Part shown: piece by piece, positions 1 through 10,483 of the stretch | Numbering within the stretch: the stretch's first letter is position 1 | How the letters are laid out: the number at the start of each line of letters is the position of its first letter | Assembly: GCA_018340375.1 (NCBI GenBank) | Contig: JAFFJZ010000052.1 | Span: 930,001 to 994,000 of the forward strand | Source: Gonatopus flavifemur | Lineage: Eukaryota; Arthropoda; Insecta; Hymenoptera; Dryinidae | Direction of reading: 5' to 3' | Length of the DNA: 64,000 nucleotides | Position numbers and translations under genes: made by a program | Notes under the pieces: model-generated | Told to the model about the DNA's origin: nothing | What the model saw: only the letters and a program-made list of their open reading frames with translations | The model's database searches: none

Positions 1-353
1 ACACTTTCTATTGTGTTACTTATGAAATTTTTTCTTACTGGATCTATAAATAAATAGAAAGATAGCGCAACAAATGCAGTTATGATGGTTGTAGGCAGCG
101 TATGAAACAGTGTCTTTTTAAGTAATACTTTAATTTCAATTGAGTCTTTAAGTCCTGAAATTGTGGATACTATGGATAGAAAAACTAAAGGTGAGCTAAT
201 CAATTCCAACAGACTGATGAATATATCACTAAATAGCTTTGCTACTTCAAATATTACTGCATTGTTTGAATAGTAAGCAACTATTGCAAACAATATAGAA
301 AAGAACACTGCAAACTTATGCACTGGAAATAAAACCTCAAATTGATATTATAC
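1..353 (-). pseudogene. Partial proton/amino-acid (dicarboxylate) symporter, SDF/DAACS family, Wolbachia-derived
   Basis: One minus-strand frame is open from about 353 to the window edge and continues outside it. It encodes an N-terminal, strongly hydrophobic stretch with the segments ELISSPLVFLSIVSTISGL and FVALSFYLFIDPVR, typical of sodium/proton:glutamate (GltP-like) carriers, which are inner-membrane transporters with about eight helices. A TAA precedes the open stretch and no ATG is visible in frame, so the start is either lost or upstream of a lesion. Wolbachia origin is inferred from composition and from the neighbouring genes. The family call is from motif appearance only; the exact substrate cannot be given. 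Confidence 0.55.
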
Positions 354-444
354 AACAATTTTTAGAATTGGGTTAATATAACTTTACAGATGAAGGAAAA
401 ATGAGTAACATTTCATTATTAATTGAATATACATAGAAGGAGGT

Positions 445-905
445 ATGCGTCCAGAATTTGAGAAGCGTTCAAAGTCTTATGGGATAGCAGCTATAATAGG
501 AACACTTATAGGCTTTAGTTTAAACTTTGCAGCTTTATCACCTTTGATCATAGGCGGAATTATTCCTTTGGTTTCTACATACTCATTTCAATTACTTCCA
601 GAGAAGATAGTCTTGAGCAATATGAAAAAACAAGCTGAACAAAGCTAATAGCTTATTTTTTATGTACCTTAGCTATCACTGCCGCAGTAGGGATTGGTCT
701 TGGTGCAGCTATAGGTACTATTTTTCCTGCTGTAATGTTAAATATAGAATCAGCAGCTTTGATGAGTGCAACAATAGGAGTTATTGTACCAGTTGTAAGT
801 CTTTTTGCATAAGGTTTATTAGTACTGACGGCTGAGAAAATAAATGAATGTATTATAGAACCTACAGTCGAAAAAGTAAAAGAATGCTTTTCTTCAAAGG
901 AAGCA
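445..905 (+). pseudogene. Hypothetical Wolbachia membrane protein, frameshifted
   Basis: An AAGGAGG Shine-Dalgarno sequence lies just before the ATG at 445. The first 67 codons encode a basic N-terminus (MRPEFEKRSKSYG) and two hydrophobic segments. After the stop near 648 the same kind of protein continues in another frame (LAITAAVGIGLGAAIGTIFP, two more hydrophobic segments), which argues for a 1-nt shift near 640. That second frame then meets a TAA at about 811 but stays open to the TAA at 905, ending in a charged tail (ECFSSKEA). The original was probably a four-helix membrane protein of about 150 residues. I do not recognise a function. The bacterial ribosome-binding site and the decay fit a nuclear Wolbachia insert. 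Confidence 0.55.
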
Positions 906-989
906 TAAATTATCCTCGCAAAATAGTGTACCTTGGACTTGAATTGAAGTGTCCTCAATTGAAATAGGTCATATAAGAGGAGGTTAGAA

Positions 990-2100
990 CCCATGTGGAA
1001 ATTGCCGGAGTTGCCAAATCGCCCAGTACTGGGAAGGTTGTATTTGCCAGACTTCGGCAAAAACAACTGTTCCTGTTCAGGCCCATCACTGTTTTTCAAC
1101 TGGCTGTACATGTTCGACGGAGTTGAGACGGTATTGATTAGCATGGACCGACAGTGTTGGGCCAGTAATGAATCAATACTGGCCGGAAAATACACGGATC
1201 GTAGTGTAACAGAGCCGCGCGAGTACTGTGCCAGAGTTGGGATTACCATTCAATGTATCCAATAGGCGATCGAGTGCCAGGATCGGTAGGGCAACGGCTA
1301 ACTACAAAATCGGTAGTCGAACTACGTTAAAATTATGTCCATGGAAATCCGGCTGTGTTGGTAAACCAAAACGGCGCCAGTACTGAGCCAGAGTGCGGAT
1401 TACTATTCCATAGATTTGATAGCTGACTATATGCCAGTATCAATATGGCACTGGCTGACTACGAAATCGATGTTATATTGTCATTAGGATCAATTCATTA
1501 TGACAAATGGCGTGGTACTGGCGAGGTTGTATGTGCCAAAGTTCGGCAGAAACAACTGTGCCTGTTCAGAATCATCATCGTTTTTCAACTGTCGCCGAAC
1601 ATTCGCAAAATTTCAGCCGGTATTGGCTCGCGTGGACAGACGGTATAGGGTCAGTATCGAATGAATACTGCCTGGACAATATTCGAGAAACGGTACCGCG
1701 CCAGTATTCAGCCAGAGTCGGTATTATCATTCCATATGTACAACAGGCGGCAATATGCCAGTCATGATATGACTCTGGCTGACTACAAAATCGATAGTCG
1801 ATTGATGTTGCAATTATGATCTTGGCCACTCGGCTGTTGTGGTCAGCCGGAGTCGCGCCAGTATTGAGCCAGAGTTGGTATTATAATTCAATATGTTCGA
1901 TAGACGACATGGTACCAGTATTGGTGGGACTCTGGTTGACTACGGAATCGGTAGTCGATTGACATTAAAATCACGATCTTGGCAACTTGATTTTTGTAGT
2001 GAGCCGGAGTCGCGCCAGTATCAAGACAGAGTTGTTATGATCATTCGATACGTTGGATAGAGAACAATGAACCAGGATTGGTAGAATCTTATATCACTAC
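990..2100. repeat. Complex tandem repeat with a ~159-bp module and recurring CCAGTACTGG-like motifs
   Basis: A module beginning GCCAGAGT and containing CATTCCATATGT-like and GACTACAAAATCGATAGTCG-like parts recurs near 1231, 1390, 1710, 1869 and 2028, a spacing of about 159 bp where adjacent. A second module (AGGTTGTATTTGCCA...TTCGGC, then CTGTTCAG) recurs near 1005 and 1515. The copies have diverged. Short open frames across this region are by-products of the repeat. The same CAGTACTGG vocabulary reappears at 7430-7660, next to the other border of the block. Confidence 0.7.
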
Positions 2101-4200
2101 AGAGTCTATGGTAAATTGCGTGACTTCAAGGGAATTGGTGCAATAAACGGCAATTTAAGTGGTCCGATGTCAACTTGGAGATTAGCTGATGTGATAGAGA
2201 CTCTGTTTCTCACTCGCAGGTCCCGGGTTCAATCCTTGCCCAGTGAACTTTCACGAAACCACTTCCAAAGCCTCTTTCTCAGATAACGGTGATGAGAAGA
2301 ATAGATTCACAAAGTTTTGAAAGTTCAAATTCAATGTATTTTTTGTTTACTTGAAATATAACTCCGGGGATCTCTAATTACCAGCACTGTGCCAGTACTG
2401 GGTCGGGTCTGAATTCCGACGTAGAATGTATTATTTTGACCCTCTACCACTTGTAACGTAGATGCAAATTGTTCAAATTTTTCCGCCTAACGCAAACACA
2501 CGCGCACGAAATGATTCGCGGTATAGGGCCCAACTATGCCAATTACATAAAATATGTACAGAATACACATGATTTATCGAGCGTTGGGAGAGTGGTGTAC
2601 TCACTCAACGACACCTATGCTTCATAGGTAACGGAAACGAACTGGCTTGGCGCCCCCAAGCACATTCAAGAGTACCGTTTTTTCCAAGAGATTTCCAAGG
2701 GGCGCACTTTATTGCGCTCGTTATAAAGTGCTCATTAGGGATAGACACATGGGCACTTGTTTATGACCTCCTTACTGGAACGGAGGCGCAAACTTTATTG
2801 CCCATGCCATGAAAGGTCATTAAGAACAGACATTTGGGCATTTGTGCGAAGAATTGTGTCGCCAGGTCCTCAATATAAGAAAAAAAACAAATTCCTCCGA
2901 ACCTCGGATTTGTTCCGATTGATATATTATCAATATTTAATATGAAGCACAAAATCTTCAAAAAACGTGTCCATAGTCCCATAGATGTTGATTCCCAGAA
3001 GTACATTCCCTAAACATTTTGAGAACATTCATTCAATGTGCTGGAAAACACGTTTTGATGACATTGTTGACAAATGCTATGGTATTTTTTCGAGACGTTC
3101 TCGAAACATTATATGAAAACTAAGTATTTTATCTCTAATCTATACGAATTTATATTGATAGTTTCACTAAGGACAAAAGCATCGAACAACAATTGAAGTA
3201 TGTGTTGTATTGAATGTTCGAAATATTTCATTTCAGCAGTTCAAAACTATTGGCAGAATATAAATTATCAAGAATTAAGTCAATGTTTTCAAATTCACAT
3301 AGCCTTAAAATTGGCGCGGAACAACATTTAATTATATGCGATGTTCATTTTCATCGGCTCTAAATGGAGAATATTGGAAGATTTGACACAAGTTGGAACA
3401 TTAACAAATTCTCAATTTTCAATGTCTCATAAACGTTCCATGGAAAACTTGACCAGACATTCGTACATCCCTGGTACATACATGCAATATTCCTTGAACG
3501 TCCCGAAACATTTTCAGAACATTCCAGTGCTTCAGAGGGCGTTCCGAGGATGTTGATAGAACCCCCCGGTGCTGTATGGGAATATTTATGAAAACAGTTT
3601 CATATACCGTGAAACTGGCAGAAGTTACCGACTGTCAAGTTTGATCTGTATAATACTTCATAAGTTACGTAGTATTTTCTCCATTTATATCATGGATCAT
3701 AATTCAAGTATTTTAAATCGTATATTTCAAGCATTATAAGAATGCTCGCATAGATATAAATAAATGATTATTATCCATGATATAAATTCATATAAAATGC
3801 CCTGTACGAAGAATTTTTCTCTTTAAATATTCCATCGTTTTAATCTTCAACTATGGACCATGTGTATTAAAATTCTGGGTACATGTCATGCTTTCAAGTT
3901 AGTTTTTTTTCTTCACGCAAAATTGAAATTCAATAATATTTGTAAGAATGAAAATTTTGTCTTAACGGCATTCACCACCTTCCCAAAAAGTTACTAGATT
4001 CCAAAATCGCCCCCCCCCAGTTTTCTCAGAAACGAACAAATAAAATGAAAAATGAAGAGTAGCTGCACTTTCTTTGATATGCTAAGAAGATGCACCTGCT
4101 CATTAGAATCGATTATATTCATTAATCGTTGAGAAAACTGGGGGGAGAGATCTAGTAACTTTGCCTCTGATGAATGCCCTTGAGAGTAGGATTAAGCATA
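2101..4200. other. Host non-coding DNA; one diverged 84-bp duplication
   Basis: I see no gene. GGCGCACTTTATTGC...ACACATGGGCACTTG near 2701-2760 is repeated in diverged form at about 2785-2845 (GGCGCAAACTTTATTGCC...ACATTTGGGCATTTG), an offset of about 84 bp. The rest is AT-rich, with scattered AACATTTTGAGAACATTC-like words between 3000 and 3550. Confidence 0.5.
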
Positions 4201-4424
4201 TTTGAAAGATAATTGGAACATTACTGGAAGCTCGGGATGGTTATGAAGACGACGAAGAAGGAACCCGTCACCTTCGAGCGAGAGTCGAGCGCGAAGTGCG
4301 TTAACTCGCGACTTTCCCGACAGGCGGCGCTCGCATATACCGCTAGGTTTGAATCAGCGGCAACCGTCGAGAGCAGAAACCTCGATTTCTCATTGGTTTA
4401 GAGTTCGGAAAACCCTTCCAGGGA

Positions 4425-4500
4425 ACCTCTAACCAATCACGGCGCTCACCAAGGAAATTCGCGTGTATAAATATCGCGACATTTCCTTCGCTGGACACAC
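4425..4500 (+). promoter_or_regulatory. CCAAT/TATA promoter of the spliced gene at 6402-7063
   Basis: CTAACCAATCACGG (CCAAT box, about 4430) and GTGTATAAATATC (TATA box, about 4464) are spaced like a eukaryotic core promoter. Transcription would start near 4490-4500, which is where the retrotransposon's CTGGACACAC target duplication lies. The promoter is now separated from its exon by the 1.3-kb insertion. The motifs are seen directly; the promoter role is inferred. Confidence 0.5.
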
Positions 4501-5828
4501 ATCAACTAAACAGAATTACAGATAACATTGCACAAAATTTTAATATTAATAAAAACACAGTGATGGTACTCTTGGACATAAAGAAAGCCTTCGACACCGT
4601 ATGACATAAGGCCTTAATTTATAAATTAGGAAAGATTAAATTACCGAATTATTTAATTTCACTTATAAATCAATATCTAACGGATAGATATTTCAAGATA
4701 AACATGAATGGAAAATACTCTAAAGAATACCCAATAAAAGCAGGGGTACCACAGGGTTCAATTCTGGGGCCTCTGTTGTGTCTTATTTTCATAAATGACA
4801 TACCTCTAAGTGATAAAGTGGAAACCGCACTATTTGCTGATGATACGGCATTGTATGTGTCATCTTGGCAGAATAGGATAGCGATTAGTGAATTACAAGA
4901 ACACTCACTAATTTTAGAAGATTATCATAGAAAGTGGAAAATAAAGATTAACACAACAAAGACTGAAATGATCATATTTAGTAAGAAAAAGAAACAACAG
5001 AAATTTGAAGACTTACAATTTTATAACAGAGTAATTCAACCAACCCGTAAAGTAAAATACTTAGGACTGGTAATGGACAATAAACTAAACTACAATGAAC
5101 ATATTCAACATATCCAAAATAAGGCTAGTATTGCAATTAGGCAGATGTATCCAATAATTAATAGAAAAAGTCTACTCTAAAAAAAAAACAAGTTATTAAT
5201 TTATAATATGTCAATAAAGCCGGTTATATTATATGCTTCGCCCATTTAGGGTCACACTTGTAATTCAAATATAAGAAAACTTCAGATTATACAGAATAAA
5301 TGTCTCAGATTAGCTCTAAATTTGGACTACCTAGGTACAAAAATTACAGATATGCATAACGAAGCAAATATTTCAATGATCAATGATGAAATAATAAATA
5401 TAGGGAAAAGATTTTATATTAACAACTTGAACCCTATAGAAATTTTAAATAAATTATCTGTCAACCTATATAAGAACATAGAAGAAATACCATTCAGAAT
5501 AAAACATAAAATGCCTTACTTAAATTATATTCAGACATGAACAACTGTTGATTATGTGAAGTTTATTCCGCTTGTTACCATGTTCTTTTTTTATCTCTAT
5601 ACTTTTATTTTTTGTTACTTTAATTAATTCTCGCATAATATTATAAGGTTTTTTATAAAAATTTTTTCCTCATATCAATATTACACCATGCATATAATAT
5701 TGTTTACACACTTTCACACAATGTACAGGTTAAGTTTATTGTAAACAGGTACTGTACTATACTGTATCAAACTCCTTTGTACTTTGGAACAATTTATGAA
5801 AATAAAGGAACTTCGTAATGAATGATCC
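4501..5828 (+). mobile_element. 5'-truncated non-LTR retrotransposon (jockey/CR1-like), 10-bp TSD
   Basis: CTGGACACAC flanks the element at 4491-4500 and 5829-5838. The body starts inside the reverse transcriptase ([11 protein letters not shown], followed by an in-frame stop where Trp is usual) and continues with GVPQGSILGPLLCLIFINDI and FADDTALYVSS, the finger/palm and catalytic DD motifs of jockey/CR1-type enzymes. Further blocks (KYLGLVMDNKLNYNEHI and 5322-5540) follow after stops. It ends in a short AT-rich 3' part without a long poly(A). Endonuclease and Gag are absent. It is a dead, 5'-truncated copy produced by target-primed insertion. Jockey versus CR1 is undecided. Confidence 0.8.
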
Positions 5829-6401
5829 CTGGACACACTTCACTTCACATTCACTTCACTGACTACACTCTACACTTCGCTCTCGTCAGCACGTCAATTT
5901 TCGGATAATATCCATCGTGGGAACACCAATAATCCTTTTTAGGACTCAATCGTATATCTCCAAATCAACGCGGGATCAAGCTTTAACAAGCAAATTCAAA
6001 TTGAGATTTTTGGGAAATCTCCAACGGAACAATCATCTTCTACGACAACCAGCGTCTCTCGCGAAATATTTAGCCCTTTTAAGGACTCTACAATATTTTC
6101 ATTACCACGAGTTGCATTTTGAACACAAAGTGCTTGAACAGTGATTGAACGAAGTTCAAGCACGAATTGTTCAAAATTCCGAGGCAGATTTATTTCAACG
6201 AGCAACCTTGGATTTCTGCTCATCTCCCATATCAACGAGCAAGTACGGATTCCTTTGACTACGCGGGAGGAACCATTGAGATTCTATTTTTTCTCAACAA
6301 CAGGCGGTAACTGCGATCCTGTGCTACGAACAGCCAGGATCACTAGCAGTTTCAACGAAATTGAAACGGAACGTGAAGCGAGTCACTAAGGCACTTGCGG
6401 G

Positions 6402-7063
6402 ATGTTTATAAAAAGTAAGTGTTTTACACTATTTGGGTGGGTGAAGAACTTAAGTTTTCTTACCTCAATGGTAACATTGAAATTACGATGAAACCTTGAG
6501 TTTTTCGAATTCAAATCAAATTGAATCCTTGTGGATTCAAGCCACATAACTGAATATAATTTTTTTCCAATTTTTGCTCAGTAAATAAAATCAGAAATTT
6601 ATTTTTTTGAATCGAAATTTTTATAGATTCAAGTCTCATACTTGAATATTAACCAAAATTTGTGAATCTTTCTTCCGATTCGTTTTTACTCTCTCTTTTT
6701 CTCCATTCATTTGAATCATCTCTCTCTTTGATTCTCATACTCGGAGGTAGTATAGGATTATATTTTAACAAATTTTCTTTTTCTGTTCCTCTTCCAGTGG
6801 GAAACAAGACATATGATAGGATAAAATATCTAGAAGACAGAATCCGGGGAACAAAGAACAGGATAAAGACTCGTCATAGGGACGTTAGGAGAAATAGAAT
6901 TCCACCCGCAGGAAGGAAGAGAAAACGGTTCCTCAATAACCTGAACACCTATGAGGAATCCCTAATGAAATTGAATGAAGAATTAAATAATTTGAAATTA
7001 TACTTAGCTTCATTGAAAATAAGAGGGGATTCATTTGTAGCAGGAGGAAATTGGGACGTATAA
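6402..7063 (+). CDS. Small spliced gene: basic coiled-coil protein, start codon next to the intron
   Basis: GTAAGT at 6415-6420 is a consensus 5' splice site. A polypyrimidine tract ending CTTCCAG (6791-6797) is a strong 3' splice site. Joining exon 1 (ending 6414) to exon 2 (from 6798) puts the ATG at 6402 in frame with exon 2 and creates a second ATG exactly across the junction; the product is about 92 residues. It is very basic (KNRIKTRHRDVRRNR, then GRKRKR), followed by a heptad-like segment (ESLMKLNEELNNLKLYLASL) that looks coiled-coil. I do not recognise the protein. Exon 1 is otherwise a long 5' UTR reaching back to the promoter near 4465 and is now interrupted by the 4501-5828 insertion. 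The gene at 37184 has the same layout, which supports it. Splicing is inferred, not shown. Confidence 0.5.
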
Positions 7064-7681
7064 CCTCTTCCTCCATGCGAGGAATTATATGAATCTAGTT
7101 CCTGCTCACATTGTAAATCCTAAAAATTGATCTATATAATTAATTCAAAATTTATAATTATAAATATGATTATCAATATACAAAGTTAAATAATCAACCT
7201 CATTGTAATCAAACACTGGCATAAGTCATAATAAATTAAATTTTGTAACTATATTTTAAACGAGTCAAACAGTTTCATTGAAGTATCCTTCCCCCAGTCC
7301 TTGTTTAGTCTAACTAACTGAAGTGGGGTAACAAAGGGGTTGTCAAACTTTGGTTTGGCAACTCCTAATAACTGCTGTCTTTCTCAGATAACCTATATAA
7401 AAGGTCTTGACGTAACACACTTCTCATCCAGTACTGGCCGAACAACTGATTCTGTTGCAATGCCAGAGTTTCACCATAGTAGGCACACACCAAATATCGC
7501 TACCGACGTGGTGGTCAATGTTTTCCTGCCCTTATGTAAAATGATGTTATCATTCCGACTCCTTGCCAGTACCGTCCAAACCACTGGCCCCATGAGGGCA
7601 AGGTTGGATTTGCCAGTACTGGCAGCTCTGGCAACAGTACCGCGCCAGTAGCGGCCCGTGTGGACATTTCCACATGGGAAG
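7064..7681. repeat. Non-coding DNA grading into CAGTACTGG-type repeat at the block border
   Basis: From 7064 to about 7340 I see only AT-rich sequence. From about 7430 the motifs CCAGTACTGGC and CGCGCCAGTA recall the tandem array at 990-2100, and the sequence ends in the inverted 13-mer at 7665-7677. Confidence 0.5.
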
Positions 7682-8567
7682 TTACCTACCCAAAACCCTT
7701 ATCTCCCACTCAAGTTCAATGTTAAATTTATCTTTTACTGCATCTTTTACTCTGTTGTCAAGGTTTTCTAAATCAAGTGCAGTTGCATTATTGTAATTGA
7801 GTAGAAAATTACAATGTTTCTTAGAAATTTTAGCTACACCATTATCTAATCCTCGGCAGCCAGATTCATCAATCAGTTTCCATGCCTTGCAGCCTATTGG
7901 ATTTTTGAATATACAACCAGCAGTTTTTCCTCTTGCTGGTTGGCTTTTATTTTTTTTTATCAATAACCTCTTTTAATCTTTGCAATATAAGCTCATACTC
8001 TGAACTTACTCCTTTAAATTCAGCTCCAATAAAAATCCACCTGCCTTTTAGACTGTGTCCACGATAAAAATATCCCATTTCTTCGCTGGGGAATTCATAT
8101 GGATTTCCATCTTCTAGATTCACTGCCCTTATAAACTTTATAACACTCGCAATATTACTAACATATGCACCTGCATTCATCTCTACCCCACCGCCAACTG
8201 TTCCTGGAATTCCAGCAGGGAACTCAAGTTTACCAATTTGCTGCTCCTCTGCAAAGTATGCTAGATTGCTCAGCAGCGCAGCACCACCTGCAACAATGGA
8301 GCTATTATCTTTACATTCAATATAGGAAAATTCCCTGCCCAATTTCACTGTTATTCCTCGAATGCCACTATCTTGCACTATTATGTTAGATGTTGCACCG
8401 ATAACACTCATTGGTAACTCAGTATCTTCCATCAAGCAAATTAGATCTTCAAAATCGCATGGTTCAAATAATACATCAGCTTGGCCACCAAAATTTAACC
8501 ATGTCATTTTAGACATTGAAACATCATAACGATAGATTCCACGTACTTTAGGTAAGCTTATAAGCAT
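7682..8567 (-). pseudogene. murB: UDP-N-acetylenolpyruvoylglucosamine reductase, frameshifted
   Basis: MurB reduces UDP-GlcNAc-enolpyruvate to UDP-MurNAc in cytoplasmic peptidoglycan precursor synthesis, using FAD and NADPH. The frame from 8567 carries the FAD-domain signatures WLNFGGQADVLFEP, GATSNIIVQDSGIRG and FPAGIPGTVGGGVEMNAG, and YFYRGHSLKG. It stops after VIDKKK in a nine-A run (minus strand, near 7955). The C-terminal part (SQPARGKTAGCIFKNP...) resumes in another frame and ends at 7682. In that motif Cys stands where E. coli MurB has its catalytic Ser; Cys is known there in some MurBs. Total length (~295 aa) is normal. The start overlaps the 3' end of hemC by 10 nt, a bacterial operon arrangement. 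The stop lies exactly at the border of the 990-7677 block. Confidence 0.85.
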
Positions 8568-9434
8568 TTCGAATTTAACTCTAATCCTGCATCCATACCC
8601 ATTTTTTCTGCATCTTCTACAAACGAAGTGCGCTCAGTGTAGTATATACCTTCCTCATCTGCTAACATACAACAAAGATGCAGCATGATTTCACTCACAT
8701 ATTCTGCTAAGGCTGCAAGCGGCGTGAACCATGAACATTTACTGTCTCCATGAAACTGCGCTCTGATTTTGCCCTTATAAAAGACATATTATTATTAATT
8801 TTCTCTAAAAGATCGATAACTTTTACATCATTCTTTCGACATTGAATGCGAATTACCCCATGCCCTACTGCACTTAACATGACTTTTGGTGGCAATACCT
8901 CTTTAAGTGAGTGATGTTTTTTAATCTTATCAGTGCTGCTTCAGTTAAAATTATTCCGTCAAAATTTTGATTTTGCAGTCTAGTCATAACATTCCCACGC
9001 AGTGGTACTATATTCAGATCTGGCCTCAAATTTGGTAATTGAACTTTTATTCTTATTGGAGAAGTTGCAATTGTAGCCTGCTGTGGCAAAGTTTCTAGAC
9101 TTTCATATTTATGAGAAACAAATACATTACATGGACTCAGTCTTTCTAAAACACAGGGAGTTGTTAAATCCTTCGAGAAAAAAGCAGGTACATCTTTTAG
9201 CGAATGAACTGCCATATCTATATTATTCTCGAGCAATTCAGCCTCAATCTCTCTGAGGAACAGTCCCTTACCTCCTATTTCAGCCAGGTTTACATCAGCA
9301 TATTTATCACCAGAAGTTTTGATTTTAATGATTTCAACAGATAGATTAGGAAAAGACTCTAATAATCTTTGTTTTGCTTCCAAAGCTTGGGCAATCGCAA
9401 GGTCGCTTCCCCTCGTACCTATTTCAACTAGCAT
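8558..9434 (-). pseudogene. hemC: Porphobilinogen deaminase (hydroxymethylbilane synthase), frameshifted, cofactor Cys lost
   Basis: HemC condenses four porphobilinogens to hydroxymethylbilane in haem synthesis. The frame from 9434 shows IGTRGSDLAIAQA, EIGGKGLFLREIEAEL, MAVHSLKDVPA and LRPDLNIVPLRGNVMTRL. The TSSLRR-type motif is damaged (TSPIRIKVQL). A shift at about 8890 moves to the frame that holds MLSAVGHGVIRIQCR (usual AVGQGxxGIxCR). A second shift near 8735 removes one base in the GSCFTP-type loop, and the codon for the dipyrromethane-binding Cys now reads Trp (TGG). The gene originally ended at 8558 inside the murB start. With two shifts and several altered functional residues it is dead. 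Wolbachia-type origin is inferred from the neighbours. Confidence 0.85.
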
Positions 9435-9626
9435 ATATTCTTCATATTGTATGTCTATATTCTATGCCCATTTCTTATTATCTCCAATTCAGTTATTGAA
9501 AATTTTATAATTAGCTCTTAGTACCACGCACGTTAGTAATTGAGGAGTTTATATGTTTGATATTTCAAAAGATTCTAATGGCAGATTTGATGAAAAAAAT
9601 GTTTTACCCCTTCTCAGTGCCACTGT

Positions 9627-9764
9627 GGATGGGGGCCGAATCAACGAAAGGACAAATCAACGAAACGATTGGTTGAAAAGGAAGAGATGTATAATGTACG
9701 ATGTCTCATTCTTTCCAACTAACGGTTTCGTTGATTTGGTTTTTTGTTGATTTGGCCCCCATCC
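9627..9764. mobile_element. 138-bp MITE-like element, 8-bp TSD (hAT-like)
   Basis: The ends GGATGGGGGCC and GGCCCCCATCC form a perfect 11-bp inverted terminus, extended imperfectly (AATCAACGAAA / TTTGTTGATT, and a second AAATCAACGAAAC / GTTTCGTTGATTT pair inside). GCCACTGT flanks both sides (9619-9626 and 9765-9772). An 8-bp duplication is the hAT-superfamily hallmark. There is no coding capacity. It interrupts a Wolbachia-derived reading frame, so it landed after that DNA had entered a eukaryotic nucleus. Confidence 0.75.
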
Positions 9765-10029
9765 GCCACTGTAGCTAGTATTATAATATCATTAAGTGCA
9801 ACAGTAGTAATTCTCAAGTTTTTCTCTCATCCTTCTCTATCTAGTCCTCTCGGTTGGAAAGATCCAAGTTATAGTGAATTTCTTGCTACTCGCATACCAG
9901 CTACCAAGTTACTTTCTTAATACTTAGTTTATGCATTTACCTTCCGATTGATAGCATTAGAAAAAATAAACAAATAGAGAATCTTAAAGCTACCTCTGAA
10001 CCTCATTCATGGATTTATAATCCTTTGAC

Positions 10030-10347
10030 CCCTTGTAAAAATGATTCATATAGGACCCATATATAAACTGTATTTGATTCATATATGGACTTGTTACGAA
10101 TCATATATGGTCATATATGAATCATATGTAATTCATATACGATTGTTCAATCCATATAAGGACCAAACATGACCCATATATAGGGAACATAACGCCATAT
10201 ATGAAATGTATATGGCCCATATATGAATGTCTGAAATCATATATGGCCCATATATGAATTATATAGGGGTCATATATGAATCTGTGGAATCATATATGTA
10301 CCATGTGTGGTCATATATGCCGCATATATGATTCATTTTTACAAGGG
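10030..10347. mobile_element. 318-bp palindromic MITE-like element rich in CATATATG
   Basis: CCCTTGTAAAAATGATTCAT at the left and ATGATTCATTTTTACAAGGG at the right form a near-perfect 20-bp inverted terminus. The interior is a run of CATATATGA / ATTCATATATGG words in both orientations. AC stands on both sides (10028-10029 and 10348-10349). The superfamily is unknown, since a 2-bp duplication is not diagnostic. It splits the same Wolbachia-derived frame as the element at 9627. Confidence 0.65.
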
Positions 10348-10483
10348 ACAAATAATATTTCAGAGGAGCAAAGTATAGTATAAAGTACAGTCAATTATAA
10401 GTTAGGGCTTTAGAATCTTTTGATTTAGGTGCTTGTGATTAGCAACTATTCGGTTTACAATGCATCTAATATAGTTTAAATTT

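Larger units (their letters stand above)
990..7677. mobile_element. Non-Wolbachia block bounded by an inverted 13-mer, possible composite or nested insertion
   Basis: CCCATGTGGAAAT occurs at 990-1002 and its exact reverse complement at 7665-7677. These are precisely the points where the Wolbachia-like sequence stops and resumes. GTTA occurs just outside on both sides (983-986 and 7681-7684), a possible 4-bp target duplication, and the right copy contains the stop codon of murB. The block holds tandem repeats, a non-LTR retrotransposon and a spliced gene, so it would be a large or nested insertion. No transposase for it was found. The inverted repeat is seen directly; the interpretation is inference. 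Confidence 0.4.
9553..10383 (+). pseudogene. Hypothetical Wolbachia membrane protein broken by two MITE-like insertions
   Basis: A GAGGAG sequence precedes the ATG at 9553. The first 24 codons (MFDISKDSNGRFDEKNVLPL...) run into the element at 9627-9764. Removing that element and one 8-bp duplicate puts the frame straight into a hydrophobic stretch (SIIISLSATVVILKFF) and on to ATRIPATKLLS with a TAA at about 9918. The same frame then continues through another hydrophobic stretch (YLVYAFTFRLIALEKINK). After a 1-nt shift a polar segment (IENLKATSEPHSWIYNPL) runs into the second element (10030-10347). Removing that restores a short tail ending in TAA at 10381-10383. The original was probably a membrane protein of about 160 residues. 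Function unknown. Confidence 0.6.

Noticed and set aside
653..1249. 198-residue minus-strand frame
   Set aside because: It lies across the Wolbachia remnant on the opposite strand and the tandem repeat. Composition is repeat-derived and no motif is present.
9627..9764. Rho-independent terminator or palindromic Wolbachia repeat
   Set aside because: The exact 8-bp flanking duplication, the restored frame and the different sequence type make a MITE much more likely.
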